From the NCBI GenBank assembly GCA_016187415.1, contig JACPJT010000002.1, forward strand, positions 44,577 through 80,105: 35,529 nt of DNA. The letters are read 5' to 3'. Each line of letters starts with the position of its first letter. The stretch's first letter is position 1. Both the position numbers and the translations under genes were made by a program. Source of the stretch: Candidatus Aenigmatarchaeota archaeon. GTDB taxonomy: Archaea; Aenigmatarchaeota; Aenigmatarchaeia; CG10238-14; SCSR01. The notes below the pieces were generated by a model. The model was not told the DNA's origin. It did not search any database and was given only the letters and a program-made list of their open reading frames with translations. Below are positions 8,949 to 17,204 of this stretch, piece after piece.

Positions 8949-11141
8949 ATGGCAAATAAAGAAATGACTGAAAGGATTGTAGAAGTGATGAAATATCCTG
9001 AAAGGATTCGGAATATTGCAACTTCTAGCCACGTCCATCACGGGAAAACCACACTTACAGACAACTTGATGGCGGGGGCGGGTATGATTGCTGAAGAAAT
9101 GTCTGGGAAAGCGATGGTTACATGGTTTGATCCTGAAGAAAGAAAAAGAGAGCTGACTGTTTATGGTGCCAATGTATCGATGGTTCATGAATTTGAAGAA
9201 AATGACTATTTGATTAATCTTGTGGATACTCCTGGGCACGTTGATTTTGGCGGAGATGTTACAAGAGCGATGCGCGCGGTTGACGGCACTATTGTGCTTA
9301 TAGATCCTGTAGAAGGAATAATGCCGCAGACCGAAACTGTTCTAAGGCAGGCATTGAGGGAATATGTAAAGCCTGTTCTTTTCATTAACAAGGTTGACAG
9401 ATTCATTCGCGAACTGAAGTTGACCCCTGAACAGATGATGAAAAGATTTGAGGAAGTAATCAGAGACGTGAACATTTACATACAAAAATATGCGCCTGAA
9501 GAATACAAACAGAAATGGCTGGTGAATGTGTTGGACGGTTCTGTCGCCTTTGGTTCCGCTTATAGAAAATGGGCCATATCAATTCCCTATCTGAAAAAAA
9601 CCGGAATGACATTCAAAGAAGTAATCGATCTGACTATTCAAGAAAAGGAAGATGAGTTGGTCAAGAAAGCTCCCATGCATCGGGTTGTTCTTGATATGAT
9701 TGTAAGGCATCTGCCCAATCCTATTCAAGCGCAAAAATACAGGATTCCAAAAATCTGGAAGGGCGATTTGGAATCAGGCGTCGGCAAAGACATGCTCATG
9801 TGCAATGCTGACGGAACATTGGCAATGATCATAACCAAGATGGTCCCGGATCCTCATGTCGGTTTTGTAGCTACCGGGAGGATATTCTCAGGAAAGATTT
9901 TCAAGGGGAAGGATGTTTTTCTTATAACACAGAATAAGCAACAAAAACTTCAGCAAGTGGTTGTATACAAAGGCATACAGAGAATACCCGTAGATGAAAT
10001 TCCCGCCGGAAATGTAGTCGGTATTGTCGGCATCTCAGATGCGTTCACAGGCGAGACTGTTACCGATGTTGGGAAGACCATAGAACCATTTGAAGAAATC
10101 AAACATTTGTTCGAGCCCGTGGTTACAAAATCCATCGAACCTAAGAATCCGATGGAATTGCCGAAACTGGTTGAGACATTGAAAAGACTGGGAAGGGAAG
10201 ATCCTACCATGGTTGTTAAAATCAATGAAGAAACTGGGGAGTATCTTGTCTCGGGTTTAGGTGAGCTGCACTTGGAAATTAAAGTCGAACACAAGCTGAG
10301 GGATTTGGGTATTGATGTTGAAATGTCCAAGCCTATTGTAGTTTATCGCGAGACCGTTTTTGACAAGTCGCCGGAAGTTGATGGAAAATCTCCGAACAAA
10401 CACAACAAGATCACATTGGAAATCGAACCGTTGGAAGAGGGCGTATATCAGGGGATGATAAACGGCGATTTGCCGAGCGAAGGCGAAATCAAAAGAAAAA
10501 ACATAGAACTGTTTCAGAAATTCAAAAGTTGCGGTTTGGACTATGACGAAGCCAAGAGTATAATTATCATGCATAATAAGAGCGTCTTGCTTGATATGAC
10601 AAAGGGTGTCCAGTTCCTAAATGAAGTAATCGAAATGATTAAAGACGCGTTCAAAGATGTTATGGATGACGGTCCACTTGCAAGGGAACCATGCACCAAA
10701 CTGAAAGTGAAATTGCTCGACACTGAATTGCATGAAGATCCTGTGCACCGTGGCGAGGGCCAAATAAGACCCGCTGTCAGATGGGGCATAAGGCAAGCCA
10801 TGTTAATAGCGGGCGCCCAGCTCCTGGAACCAAGGCAAATTATCAGAATAGACATACCCAACGAATTAATTGGCGAGTCTATAAGGGAAGTTGAGAATAG
10901 AAGGGGCCAGGTTCTTGACATGAAAGAGGAACGCGGCGCATCAGTAATAACCGCAAAGATCCCTGTAAGCGAGATGTTCGGATTTGACGCGACATTGAAA
11001 TCGGCTACAAGCGGAAGAGGATTCTATTCATTGATAGAAACTTCGTTTGAAAGGGTGCCAAAAGACCTGTTCGAGGAGACTGTCAGATCGATTAGAAAGA
11101 GAAAAGGATTGCCGGAGGATATACCACAACCAGAAGTCTAA
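8949..11141 (+). CDS. fusA: Translation elongation factor EF-2
   Basis: GTPase that drives ribosomal translocation, 730 aa, normal archaeal length. The P-loop is HVHHGKTTLTDN at residues 28-37, with His at position 30 where most archaeal EF-2 has Asp. DTPGHVDFGGDV (G3) and NKVDR (G4) are intact. The diphthamide-site loop is VHRGEGQIRP, with H600 as the expected modified histidine. The C-terminal domain V ends GRGFYSLIETSFERVP. It has its own TATA element after uS7. It converges with an unknown gene at its 3' end, overlapping by four bases. Confidence 0.97.
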   Translation: MANKEMTERIVEVMKYPERIRNIATSSHVHHGKTTLTDNLMAGAGMIAEEMSGKAMVTWFDPEERKRELTVYGANVSMVHEFEENDYLINLVDTPGHVDFGGDVTRAMRAVDGTIVLIDPVEGIMPQTETVLRQALREYVKPVLFINKVDRFIRELKLTPEQMMKRFEEVIRDVNIYIQKYAPEEYKQKWLVNVLDGSVAFGSAYRKWAISIPYLKKTGMTFKEVIDLTIQEKEDELVKKAPMHRVVLDMIVRHLPNPIQAQKYRIPKIWKGDLESGVGKDMLMCNADGTLAMIITKMVPDPHVGFVATGRIFSGKIFKGKDVFLITQNKQQKLQQVVVYKGIQRIPVDEIPAGNVVGIVGISDAFTGETVTDVGKTIEPFEEIKHLFEPVVTKSIEPKNPMELPKLVETLKRLGREDPTMVVKINEETGEYLVSGLGELHLEIKVEHKLRDLGIDVEMSKPIVVYRETVFDKSPEVDGKSPNKHNKITLEIEPLEEGVYQGMINGDLPSEGEIKRKNIELFQKFKSCGLDYDEAKSIIIMHNKSVLLDMTKGVQFLNEVIEMIKDAFKDVMDDGPLAREPCTKLKVKLLDTELHEDPVHRGEGQIRPAVRWGIRQAMLIAGAQLLEPRQIIRIDIPNELIGESIREVENRRGQVLDMKEERGASVITAKIPVSEMFGFDATLKSATSGRGFYSLIETSFERVPKDLFEETVRSIRKRKGLPEDIPQPEV

Positions 11142-11581
11142 TGATACTTCACTGAAAATTTATAAGATAAACTCTGGGTTATTTGTTTAATCGTCTTTTC
11201 CATATCTATTATTTTTTGTGTCATGTCTCTGAATAATCGACGGAAATACAAATCTATTTCCTTGTCACGTAATTTTACATCTAAAGATATAATATCGAAG
11301 GAAAGGTCATAATCTCTAAAACAGTAGATGTTCAACTCTAAACCAGTTAAAGGAGATGCTAAACTTCCATAGGGAACAACAGAATCTCTCCTTGGAATCC
11401 GTATATCTGAATCTGGTTGAAGTGGACGCACACAAACTAAACCACTTTCCTTATCTAGTGTCGTATATGCACCTCTAAGGTATTTAGGAATAGTGTAAGT
11501 TGCTGTGGTTACATTGAAATTTATTTGGGCTTGCGTTAACTGCTCTTGTAATCTTTCAAATTCTTTCGTTGCATCCGTCAT
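11138..11581 (-). CDS. Hypothetical protein, reverse strand between EF-2 and EF-1A
   Basis: I do not recognise this 147-aa protein. It has a predicted helical N-terminus (DATKEFERLQEQLTQAQ), a central part rich in beta-type residues with basic and Pro-rich stretches (RPLQPDSDIRIPRRDSVVPYG), and a charged amphipathic C-terminal helix region. I chose the ATG at 11581 because the shared TATA element lies about 27 bases upstream, suggesting a leaderless message; a TTG at 11590 would add three residues. Base composition is more AT-rich than the flanking factor genes, which hints at a later insertion. It interrupts the usual fusA-tuf neighbourhood and its stop overlaps that of fusA. Confidence 0.6.
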   Translation of the reverse strand: MTDATKEFERLQEQLTQAQINFNVTTATYTIPKYLRGAYTTLDKESGLVCVRPLQPDSDIRIPRRDSVVPYGSLASPLTGLELNIYCFRDYDLSFDIISLDVKLRDKEIDLYFRRLFRDMTQKIIDMEKTIKQITQSLSYKFSVKYH

Positions 11582-11604
11582 GAAAACCAATTAAAATGTA
11601 ATTT

Positions 11605-11612
11605 ATTTAAAT
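11605..11612. promoter_or_regulatory. Bidirectional TATA element between the 11138-11581 gene and EF-1A
   Basis: ATTTAAAT is its own reverse complement. It is the only strong TATA-like element in the gap between two divergent genes. It lies about 27 bases from the leftward ATG (11581) and about 42 from the EF-1A ATG (11651), so one element may serve both directions. Confidence 0.5.
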
Positions 11613-11650
11613 CTATCTCTCATAATAGATTAAGTAAATTTGGTGAATAG

Positions 11651-12928
11651 ATGCCAACAAAACCTCATATCAATATAATGACTTCGGGTCACGTAGACGC
11701 GGGAAAGTCTACCCTAGTTGGGCGACTTTTGTACGATACAGGCGCCATCAGAGAAGAAGAAATGAGAAAGCTGAAGGAAACCGCCACCGAATTGAAGAAA
11801 GAAACTTTTGAATTTGCTTTTGTAATGGACAAAGCCAAGGAAGAAAGGGAAAGAGGCGTTACTATTGACATTATGCACAGACCATTCGAGACAAACAAAT
11901 GGTTTTTCACTATTATTGACGCACCGGGACATAGAGACTTTGTCAAGAACATGATTACAGGCGCTTCACAGGCTGATGTCGCAATTCTTGTTGTTTCGGC
12001 CAAGCCCGGCGAAGGAATCCAAGACCAGACAAAGGAGCACGCATTCTTGCTAAAGGTATTGGGTATAAACCAGATGATAGTTGTCTTGAACAAGATGGAT
12101 GCCGCAAATTGGGACCAAAAAAGATTCGAGGAATTGAAAGGCGAAGTCACGAAACTACTTCAAGGAATCGGATACAAGATGTCTGAAGTGCCATTTATTC
12201 CAGTGTCTGCTTACCTTGGTGAAAACATCGCCAAAAAATCGGATAAGATGGCATGGTATAGCGGACCATCGTTGATAGAAGCTTTGGACCAACATGTAAA
12301 AGAGCCGGCCAAGCCTGTTGACAAACCATTGAGGTTGCCGATACAAGACGCCTATTCAATTACAGGTGTAGGAACTGTGCCTGTTGGCAGAGTCGAAAGC
12401 GGTATAATGAAATTAAATGATACTATAGTTTTCAAACCATCTGGAGTGACAGGTGAGGTAAAATCAATTGAAATTCACCACCAGCAATTGCCACAAGCCG
12501 CACCAGGTGACAACGTTGGATTCAACGTAAGAGGTGTCGACAAGTCGCAAATAAAGAAAGGTGATGTTGTTGGTCACCCTAATAATCCTCCGACTGTTGC
12601 AAAAGAATTCACCGCACAAATCATAGTTTTACAGCATCCTACTGTAATCACAAACGGTTACACGCCAGTAATACACTGCCACACTGCAGCTGTAGCTGGA
12701 ACAATTGAAGAAATAATCGCAAAGATCGACCCGAAGACGGGACAAGTTGTGCAGGAAAAACCAGATTTTATCAAGACTGGTGACGCTGCAAGAGTCAGGA
12801 TAAAACCATTGAAACCGATGGTGATTGAAAAACAGTCCGAGTTTCCGCAGTTGGCAAGATTTGCAATCAGAGACATGGGCATGACAGTGGCAGCCGGCAT
12901 AGTTCTCGATGTTGTCAAGGCCGAGTAA
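11651..12928 (+). CDS. tuf: Translation elongation factor EF-1A
   Basis: GTPase that delivers aminoacyl-tRNA to the ribosome, 425 aa, typical length. The P-loop GHVDAGKST is at residues 13-21, followed by [29 protein letters not shown] and NKMDAANW. Domains II and III are recognisable from [25 protein letters not shown] and the C-terminal [16 protein letters not shown]. The N-terminus [16 protein letters not shown] matches the family, so the start is secure. uS10, its usual downstream neighbour, is here separated by a reverse-strand transporter gene. Confidence 0.97.
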   Translation: MPTKPHINIMTSGHVDAGKSTLVGRLLYDTGAIREEEMRKLKETATELKKETFEFAFVMDKAKEERERGVTIDIMHRPFETNKWFFTIIDAPGHRDFVKNMITGASQADVAILVVSAKPGEGIQDQTKEHAFLLKVLGINQMIVVLNKMDAANWDQKRFEELKGEVTKLLQGIGYKMSEVPFIPVSAYLGENIAKKSDKMAWYSGPSLIEALDQHVKEPAKPVDKPLRLPIQDAYSITGVGTVPVGRVESGIMKLNDTIVFKPSGVTGEVKSIEIHHQQLPQAAPGDNVGFNVRGVDKSQIKKGDVVGHPNNPPTVAKEFTAQIIVLQHPTVITNGYTPVIHCHTAAVAGTIEEIIAKIDPKTGQVVQEKPDFIKTGDAARVRIKPLKPMVIEKQSEFPQLARFAIRDMGMTVAAGIVLDVVKAE

Positions 12929-12930
12929 AT

Positions 12931-14025
12931 CTAGTCGAATTTCACTTTAATTAAAAACAGTGCTAGAAATACTGTCAGCAAAAAACTGAAATAGAATAAT
13001 CCCATGGTACCGAAATTTTGGAATATATAGCCGTTCATGATGCTGCCTAGAAACTGCCCGGAGTTTCCCATAAACTGATTTGCAGACCCGTCAAGCGACT
13101 TGAGCGGAAATAACTTTCTAATCATCGTAAAAAATGCCAGTGACGTCAAATTAAATCCGATTGAAAATGGCAATATTCCGACCAGCATCTCCACAAAGTT
13201 GTTAGACAGGAAAATGAACATCAAAAATGTGATAACTCCTATAATGGAGCCTAATATTGCAGAGAGTTTCGCACCGATACGGGATATCAACATGCCTGCG
13301 GGTATAAACGATAAAATGGCCGCGATGGATGACACTGAGATGATTGTCCCTATCTGGCTTTCATTTAGGCCGCGCTCTGCAAAAAACAATGGAAGAAAAA
13401 CCATCACATTTGTGACGGCAACCACTACGGTAAATGGTATGATGTATCCGAACATTTTTTTAATGTCTATTGAGACCTTTACCACTTTGTGCTTTTTGCC
13501 TCTCAAGAAAACAAGGGAAGCTATTAATGCGACTGGCATTATCAGCGAACCAAGTCGGAACAGACTCTGATAACCGATTTGCTGTATTAGAAAGCCCCCT
13601 ATGAAAGGCGCTATAACTGAAGGTATCATGTAAATGATTGAGAAATAGCTCACTGACATTGGAACGTTTTTCTGCTGAAAGATATAAGTGTTTCCAGAGA
13701 CCCAAAACAACGCCGCGCTTATACCGATTAGCATGAACAAGGCAATAAAGTGAACTAATGTTGTTGCAAACGATAAGAGGAGCAAGAACGCCGAATACCC
13801 GAGTATTGCAATCGAAATCGTTTTGCTTATTCCCAGCCTTTCAATGATAAAACTTGCCGGGAATGAGAGGATTATTATCATCAACGGCAGCATGCTTAGC
13901 ACTATTCCTGTCTGAAACTTGTTCAGCCCGTTTTGACTCAGGTAAAGCGGGAAGAAGGCGGATGGCATGTTGTAACCGAGAAGGACAAGAGCGAATATTA
14001 TAGATAAAACCCAAAGCCCTCTCAT
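12931..14025 (-). CDS. Major facilitator superfamily transporter
   Basis: Integral membrane protein of 364 aa with a hydrophobicity pattern suggesting about eleven or twelve transmembrane helices in two halves separated by a cytoplasmic loop near residues 175-190 (RGKKHKVVKVSIDIKK). The first half has the N-terminal helix followed by YNMPSAFFPLYLSQNGLNKFQTG and a positively charged loop IIERLGISK, typical of MFS porters. It is a little shorter than the usual 400 aa. The substrate cannot be told from sequence. It lies on the opposite strand between EF-1A and uS10, ending two bases after the tuf stop. Confidence 0.8.
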   Translation of the reverse strand: MRGLWVLSIIFALVLLGYNMPSAFFPLYLSQNGLNKFQTGIVLSMLPLMIIILSFPASFIIERLGISKTISIAILGYSAFLLLLSFATTLVHFIALFMLIGISAALFWVSGNTYIFQQKNVPMSVSYFSIIYMIPSVIAPFIGGFLIQQIGYQSLFRLGSLIMPVALIASLVFLRGKKHKVVKVSIDIKKMFGYIIPFTVVVAVTNVMVFLPLFFAERGLNESQIGTIISVSSIAAILSFIPAGMLISRIGAKLSAILGSIIGVITFLMFIFLSNNFVEMLVGILPFSIGFNLTSLAFFTMIRKLFPLKSLDGSANQFMGNSGQFLGSIMNGYIFQNFGTMGLFYFSFLLTVFLALFLIKVKFD

Positions 14026-14094
14026 TTTTTTCGCCTTAACTAAATAACATTCTGGACGCCTTAAATAATCTGCACTTTTTAAAGGCGGAAAAAC

Positions 14095-14102
14095 ATTTAA
14101 AT
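14095..14102 (+). promoter_or_regulatory. TATA element for rps10
   Basis: ATTTAAAT followed by CC is centred about 27 bases before the uS10 ATG, so the transcript is probably leaderless. Confidence 0.55.
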
Positions 14103-14125
14103 CCTTTCGGGGTAATTAAGAGAGT

Positions 14126-14443
14126 ATGCAAGTCGCAAGAATCAAATTAAGTGGCAGCAGCCCGCAGGAATTGGATCAGATATCCGGCGAGATCAAGGAG
14201 ATTGCCAAGAAGTTTGGCATTGATTACCACGGTCCTATACCAATACCTACAAAGAAGATGAGAATAACGACATTGAAAACTCCGTGCGGTGACGGTACCG
14301 GCCACGGAAACGCAACGTGGGAAAAGTGGGAAATGAGGATCCACAAGCGTGTTCTGGATGTCCAGGCCGACGACAGGGCACTCAGACAGATAATGAGAGT
14401 CAACATACCTGCAGATGTCCGCATAGAAATAAAGCTTCTATAA
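14126..14443 (+). CDS. rps10: Ribosomal protein uS10
   Basis: Small-subunit head protein, 105 aa, normal size for archaea. ARIKLSGSSPQELDQISGEIKEIAKKFG opens it and the conserved GPIPIPTKKMRITTLKTPCGDG follows. The C-terminal EMRIHKRVLDVQADDRALRQIMRVNIPADVRIEIKL is canonical. It has its own promoter, because the MFS gene separates it from tuf, and is followed by cytidylate kinase on the same strand. Confidence 0.96.
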   Translation: MQVARIKLSGSSPQELDQISGEIKEIAKKFGIDYHGPIPIPTKKMRITTLKTPCGDGTGHGNATWEKWEMRIHKRVLDVQADDRALRQIMRVNIPADVRIEIKLL

Positions 14444-14473
14444 TCTTTTTTTAAATCGTATACAATATGTTTT

Positions 14474-15013
14474 ATGAAAAGAGTTGTTGTCATATCCGGT
14501 CCTCCTGGCTCGGGAACCACGATCACCGGCAAGAGGGTTGCTCAAAAACTCGGGCTGAAATTTTTCTCGGTCGGGCTTTACTACAAAGGCATGTCAAAGG
14601 AAAAAAATGAAGGAAAAGCCGCATTGGACTTATGGAAGACCGAACTGGGTTCAAGCACGGGACTGCATAAGAACATTGACCGTTTGCAGACAGAACTCGC
14701 CAAAAGGGGTGGCATTCTGATTGAAGGGACGCTGTCGGTGCATTTTCTTAAGGATTTGAGCAAGTATAAAATATGGTTTGACATACCGCTGGTGGTCAGG
14801 GCTGAAAGAACAGCCAAAAGGGATAAGATTTCTTACGAGACTGCGCTGAAAGGCATACAGGAACGCCAGAGAATAGAAAGGAAGAGGTGGAAAGAGATAT
14901 ACGGGTTTGACTACTTCGACCAAAAAGACGATGCCGACCTTGTAATTAGCGATGGCAATGCTGGTATAGATGAGATAGTGGATAAGATTATTGCCTTTGT
15001 CGAGCAAGAGTGA
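14474..15013 (+). CDS. cmk: Cytidylate kinase, archaeal type
   Basis: Transfers phosphate from ATP to CMP or dCMP in pyrimidine nucleotide recycling; 179 aa, matching the short archaeal family. The P-loop is GPPGSGTT at residues 9-16, with Thr in place of the usual Walker Lys as in other archaeal cytidylate kinases. A cluster of basic residues after FDIPLVVRAERTAKRD is the expected lid region with Arg residues. The start gives the ATP-binding strand MKRVVVISG at the very N-terminus, as expected. It lies 30 bases after uS10 and may be co-transcribed. Confidence 0.88.
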   Translation: MKRVVVISGPPGSGTTITGKRVAQKLGLKFFSVGLYYKGMSKEKNEGKAALDLWKTELGSSTGLHKNIDRLQTELAKRGGILIEGTLSVHFLKDLSKYKIWFDIPLVVRAERTAKRDKISYETALKGIQERQRIERKRWKEIYGFDYFDQKDDADLVISDGNAGIDEIVDKIIAFVEQE

Positions 15014-15053
15014 AGTTTTAATTGTTGTGTTTTAAATTTCAAAGAAGGATTTC

Positions 15054-15530
15054 ATGCTACTATTGGGACACATAGGCATAACGGCATTCATTGCAGGATT
15101 GATATACATGCCATTAAGCGGCATGATTCTGGGGGTGCTTTTACCAGACATAATAGACAAGAGCCTGTTTTTCCTGGGAATTGCCCCGTGTTCAAGATTT
15201 ATCGCACACACTATATTCTTCTTTCCGCTGGCCGGTCTATTGACATACGCGATAACCAAAAACAAAAAACTGGCATTTGCCGTCACGCTTGGCATAATGC
15301 TCCACCTGGTGGAGGACCTGCATGACAGCGTACCGTTCTTATATCCACTGAAAAATTACGCGTTTCTAAGCACATGCGGGTTCGGCGTTTCATTCAGCGG
15401 GTACTTTATCGTGACAGAAGTCATCGGCGCGGCGCTGCTTCTTTTCATGGCGTTCTTCAATTCGCAATACCTCTACATCAGAAAACTTTTATGGGACTTT
15501 ATAATAAGATTTTTCAGGGGAAATAAATGA
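15054..15530 (+). CDS. YdjM/DUF457-like membrane protein (putative metal-dependent hydrolase)
   Basis: Membrane protein of 158 aa with about four hydrophobic segments. Potential metal ligands sit at membrane edges: H6 (GHIG), D32 and D35 (PDIIDK), H52 (AHT), and H84/D88/H90/D91 (HLVEDLHD). This arrangement is what I know from the YdjM/DUF457 family, annotated as membrane-bound metal-dependent hydrolases of unknown substrate. A TTTTAAATTT element lies about 20 bases upstream of the ATG. Its last four bases overlap the start of the DNA glycosylase (ATGA), so the two are probably co-translated. Confidence 0.65.
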   Translation: MLLLGHIGITAFIAGLIYMPLSGMILGVLLPDIIDKSLFFLGIAPCSRFIAHTIFFFPLAGLLTYAITKNKKLAFAVTLGIMLHLVEDLHDSVPFLYPLKNYAFLSTCGFGVSFSGYFIVTEVIGAALLLFMAFFNSQYLYIRKLLWDFIIRFFRGNK

Positions 15531-16168
15531 TAAAGGAATTGATGGAGACCTACCAGGAAAGGAAATCGGAAATTAAAAAAAGGTTGGAGGAATTCAAAAC
15601 TGTGCTTGACCGACCTGATGAAAAGGTGTTCAGCGAACTTGCGTTCTGCATATTGACACCGCAATCGAAAGCCACAACAAGCTGGAACGCGATACAATCA
15701 TTGGAAAGGAATAATCTTTTGATCAAAGGCGACGCAGAAACGATAAGACCGTTTATACAGACCGTGAGATTCAGTGACAAGAAAAGCAGGTACTTGGTTG
15801 GGGCCAGGAAATTATTTTTAGAAGACGGGAAACTGAACGTGAGGGGGAAACTTGCCGAAATCAAGGATGACCCCGTTGCATTTCGCGAATGGCTGCTGGA
15901 AAATGTCAAGGGGATTGGGATGAAAGAGTCTTCACACTTCATCAGAAATGTCGGCCTTAGTAAAAACCATCTTGCTATTCTTGACGTGCACATTTTGAAA
16001 AACCTCAAGGAACTTGGCGTGATTGGTGAAATACCCAATTCTCTGACAAAGAAAAAATATCTGGAAATTGAGGAGAAGATGAAGAACTTTGCAGAGAAAA
16101 TCGGCATTGAATTGGATGAATTGGATTTGTTATTGTGGTCTAAGGAAACTGGAATTATTTTCAAGTAA
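15527..16168 (+). CDS. ogg: 8-oxoguanine DNA glycosylase/AP lyase (Ogg2 type)
   Basis: Base-excision repair enzyme that removes 8-oxoguanine from DNA and cleaves the backbone; 213 aa, typical of the archaeal Ogg2 family. The helix-hairpin-helix VKGIGMKESSHFIRNVG spans residues 127-143, with K133 as the expected catalytic lysine. D153 in AILDVHILKNL is the expected catalytic aspartate. The N-terminal FSELAFCILTPQSKATTSWNAI is also typical. The start ATG overlaps the previous stop. There is no cysteine cluster, so it lacks the Fe-S site of endonuclease III. Confidence 0.92.
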   Translation: MIKELMETYQERKSEIKKRLEEFKTVLDRPDEKVFSELAFCILTPQSKATTSWNAIQSLERNNLLIKGDAETIRPFIQTVRFSDKKSRYLVGARKLFLEDGKLNVRGKLAEIKDDPVAFREWLLENVKGIGMKESSHFIRNVGLSKNHLAILDVHILKNLKELGVIGEIPNSLTKKKYLEIEEKMKNFAEKIGIELDELDLLLWSKETGIIFK

Positions 16169-16187
16169 AGGCGGTAAATTAAAAAGA

Positions 16188-16195
16188 ATTTAAAT
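16188..16195 (+). promoter_or_regulatory. TATA element for the 16225 gene
   Basis: ATTTAAAT is centred about 33 bases before the TTG start at 16225, giving a leader of a few bases at most. Confidence 0.45.
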
Positions 16196-16224
16196 ATGTT
16201 TTGCTATAGAGAAATTAGGTTAAA

Positions 16225-16746
16225 TTGGCCACGGGGAATGTTGTATATCATTTAAACGGTACGCATAATAAAGGGGATATATCTAAGAGACAACTCGATT
16301 ATGCAGCTCAAGTCAAACAAGAAAAGAATATTGAAGACGCGCTTAGGAAGCGTGGATATAGAGATTCTGAAATAAATGAAACTGTAGCACTTGTATTATC
16401 AACAGGCTTGCCTGTGGAGAAAGCAGTTTCTCGTCTACCAGTAAAGACATCGGATCAAAAATTGTCAGGTTATCGACAAAATGTTAATCGTGATGGGATT
16501 GGCACATATGAAGATCCGGTGGAAAGTTACGAGTCGATGTTGGGACCTGTCACCCCACCTGGAATAAATACCATCGGAAACTTTGTTCCTGTTAAAGGTG
16601 TTTATCCTCTACCTGTTCCATTTTCAAGACTTTCGGGAAGACAACGTGCGACTGTAAGAGAACTCGTAGAAGGCATTCATAGAGACGATCCAGTAAGTCC
16701 GCATCAATATGAACATCAAGCTGGCACACTTAACAAAGAAGATTAA
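16225..16746 (+). CDS. Hypothetical protein, 173 aa, TTG start
   Basis: I do not recognise this protein. Residues 30-75 (KQEKNIEDALRKRGYRDSEINETVALVLSTG) look like two or three short helices, possibly a small helical binding domain. The second half is Pro/Gly-rich and probably flexible (GPVTPPGINTIGNFVPVKG). It has no signal peptide or membrane segment. I chose the TTG at 16225 because it follows the TATA element closely and no ATG or GTG occurs in frame near it. It stands alone after the glycosylase and 21 bases before the basic mini-protein. Confidence 0.5.
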   Translation: MATGNVVYHLNGTHNKGDISKRQLDYAAQVKQEKNIEDALRKRGYRDSEINETVALVLSTGLPVEKAVSRLPVKTSDQKLSGYRQNVNRDGIGTYEDPVESYESMLGPVTPPGINTIGNFVPVKGVYPLPVPFSRLSGRQRATVRELVEGIHRDDPVSPHQYEHQAGTLNKED

Positions 16747-16767
16747 CTTAAAAGGGCAATATTAATT

Positions 16768-16854
16768 ATGGCAGCCGGAGAAAAAAGAAGACGAAGAAGA
16801 AAAACTAAGAAGCAGAGAATAAGAGAAAGAAGACGCCTGAGAAGAAGACAGTAG
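16768..16854 (+). CDS. Arg/Lys-rich 28-residue protein, possible eL41-like ribosomal protein
   Basis: This reading frame encodes 28 residues beginning MAAGEKRRRRRKTKKQRIR, of which more than half are Arg or Lys. Size and composition resemble ribosomal protein eL41 (about 25 aa, almost all basic), the smallest known ribosomal protein, but the characteristic Trp of many eL41s is missing and alignment is not decisive. The ATG follows the previous gene by 21 bases, behind AAAGGG at 16751-16756. It could also be a nucleic-acid-binding peptide. A 6-bp hairpin lies 27 bases after its stop. Confidence 0.5.
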   Translation: MAAGEKRRRRRKTKKQRIRERRRLRRRQ

Positions 16855-16880
16855 TAATCATTTTCTGTTCCTACTCATCC

Positions 16881-16897
16881 TGTATTTTGTCAATACA
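16881..16897 (+). terminator. Small hairpin after the basic mini-protein
   Basis: TGTATT and AATACA form a perfect 6-bp stem with a five-base loop. It sits 27 bases after the mini-protein stop in a T-rich context. It may help end the transcript, though archaeal termination usually needs only T-runs. Confidence 0.3.
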
Positions 16898-16949
16898 AGC
16901 CTCACCCATCTTTTGCTACTCATATTTATCACGATAAATGCAATAATTT

Positions 16950-17162
16950 TTGAGGGATAGTTGAGGATTAGATTGAGTTATGATGGTCTTAGGGGGATGA
17001 TGCCTGCTATCCTATCTCAATCGAGAACCTGTGCAAAGGAATTGGTTTTTAGGTCATCCGGAAGAATTGAAAAGAGGAATCATCCCAAATTAGCATATTG
17101 GAGATGAACAAATCATCTTAGCCAAAACTAGTACAATATTATAATTGCAGGCTAAGATTTTT
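16950..17162 (+). ncRNA. Candidate structured non-coding RNA in a 350-base gap
   Basis: The gap between 16855 and 17204 contains no convincing gene but much self-complementarity. GATTGAG (16971-16977) pairs with CTCAATC (17016-17022), and the stem continues with two mismatches for about eight more pairs. GGGATGAT (16994-17001) can pair with ATCATCCC (17079-17086). A hairpin of 6 bp lies at 17102-17118, overlapping a second, 9-bp stem (17115-17123 with 17150-17158) that is followed by four T. An AT-rich CATATTTATC element at 16921-16930 lies about 25 bases before the start of the folded region. I could not match it to SRP RNA, RNase P RNA or box C/D motifs. Strand is inferred from the T-run. 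Confidence 0.35.
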
Positions 17163-17204
17163 GACGGCATACTAATTTCATATTATACTAATACAGTTAA
17201 ATAA

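Noticed and set aside
12931-14025. Frames antisense to the MFS transporter (e.g. 13100-13570)
   Set aside because: The reverse-strand frame shows a regular membrane-helix pattern; the opposite ones do not.
16980-17005. Box C/D guide RNA
   Set aside because: UGAUG-type words are present but no D box CUGA follows at the expected distance.
16950-17162. SRP RNA or RNase P RNA
   Set aside because: A CGGAAG tetraloop-like word occurs at about 17059-17064, but the surrounding helix-8 bases and conserved AGCA loop are missing. No RNase P core motif is visible.
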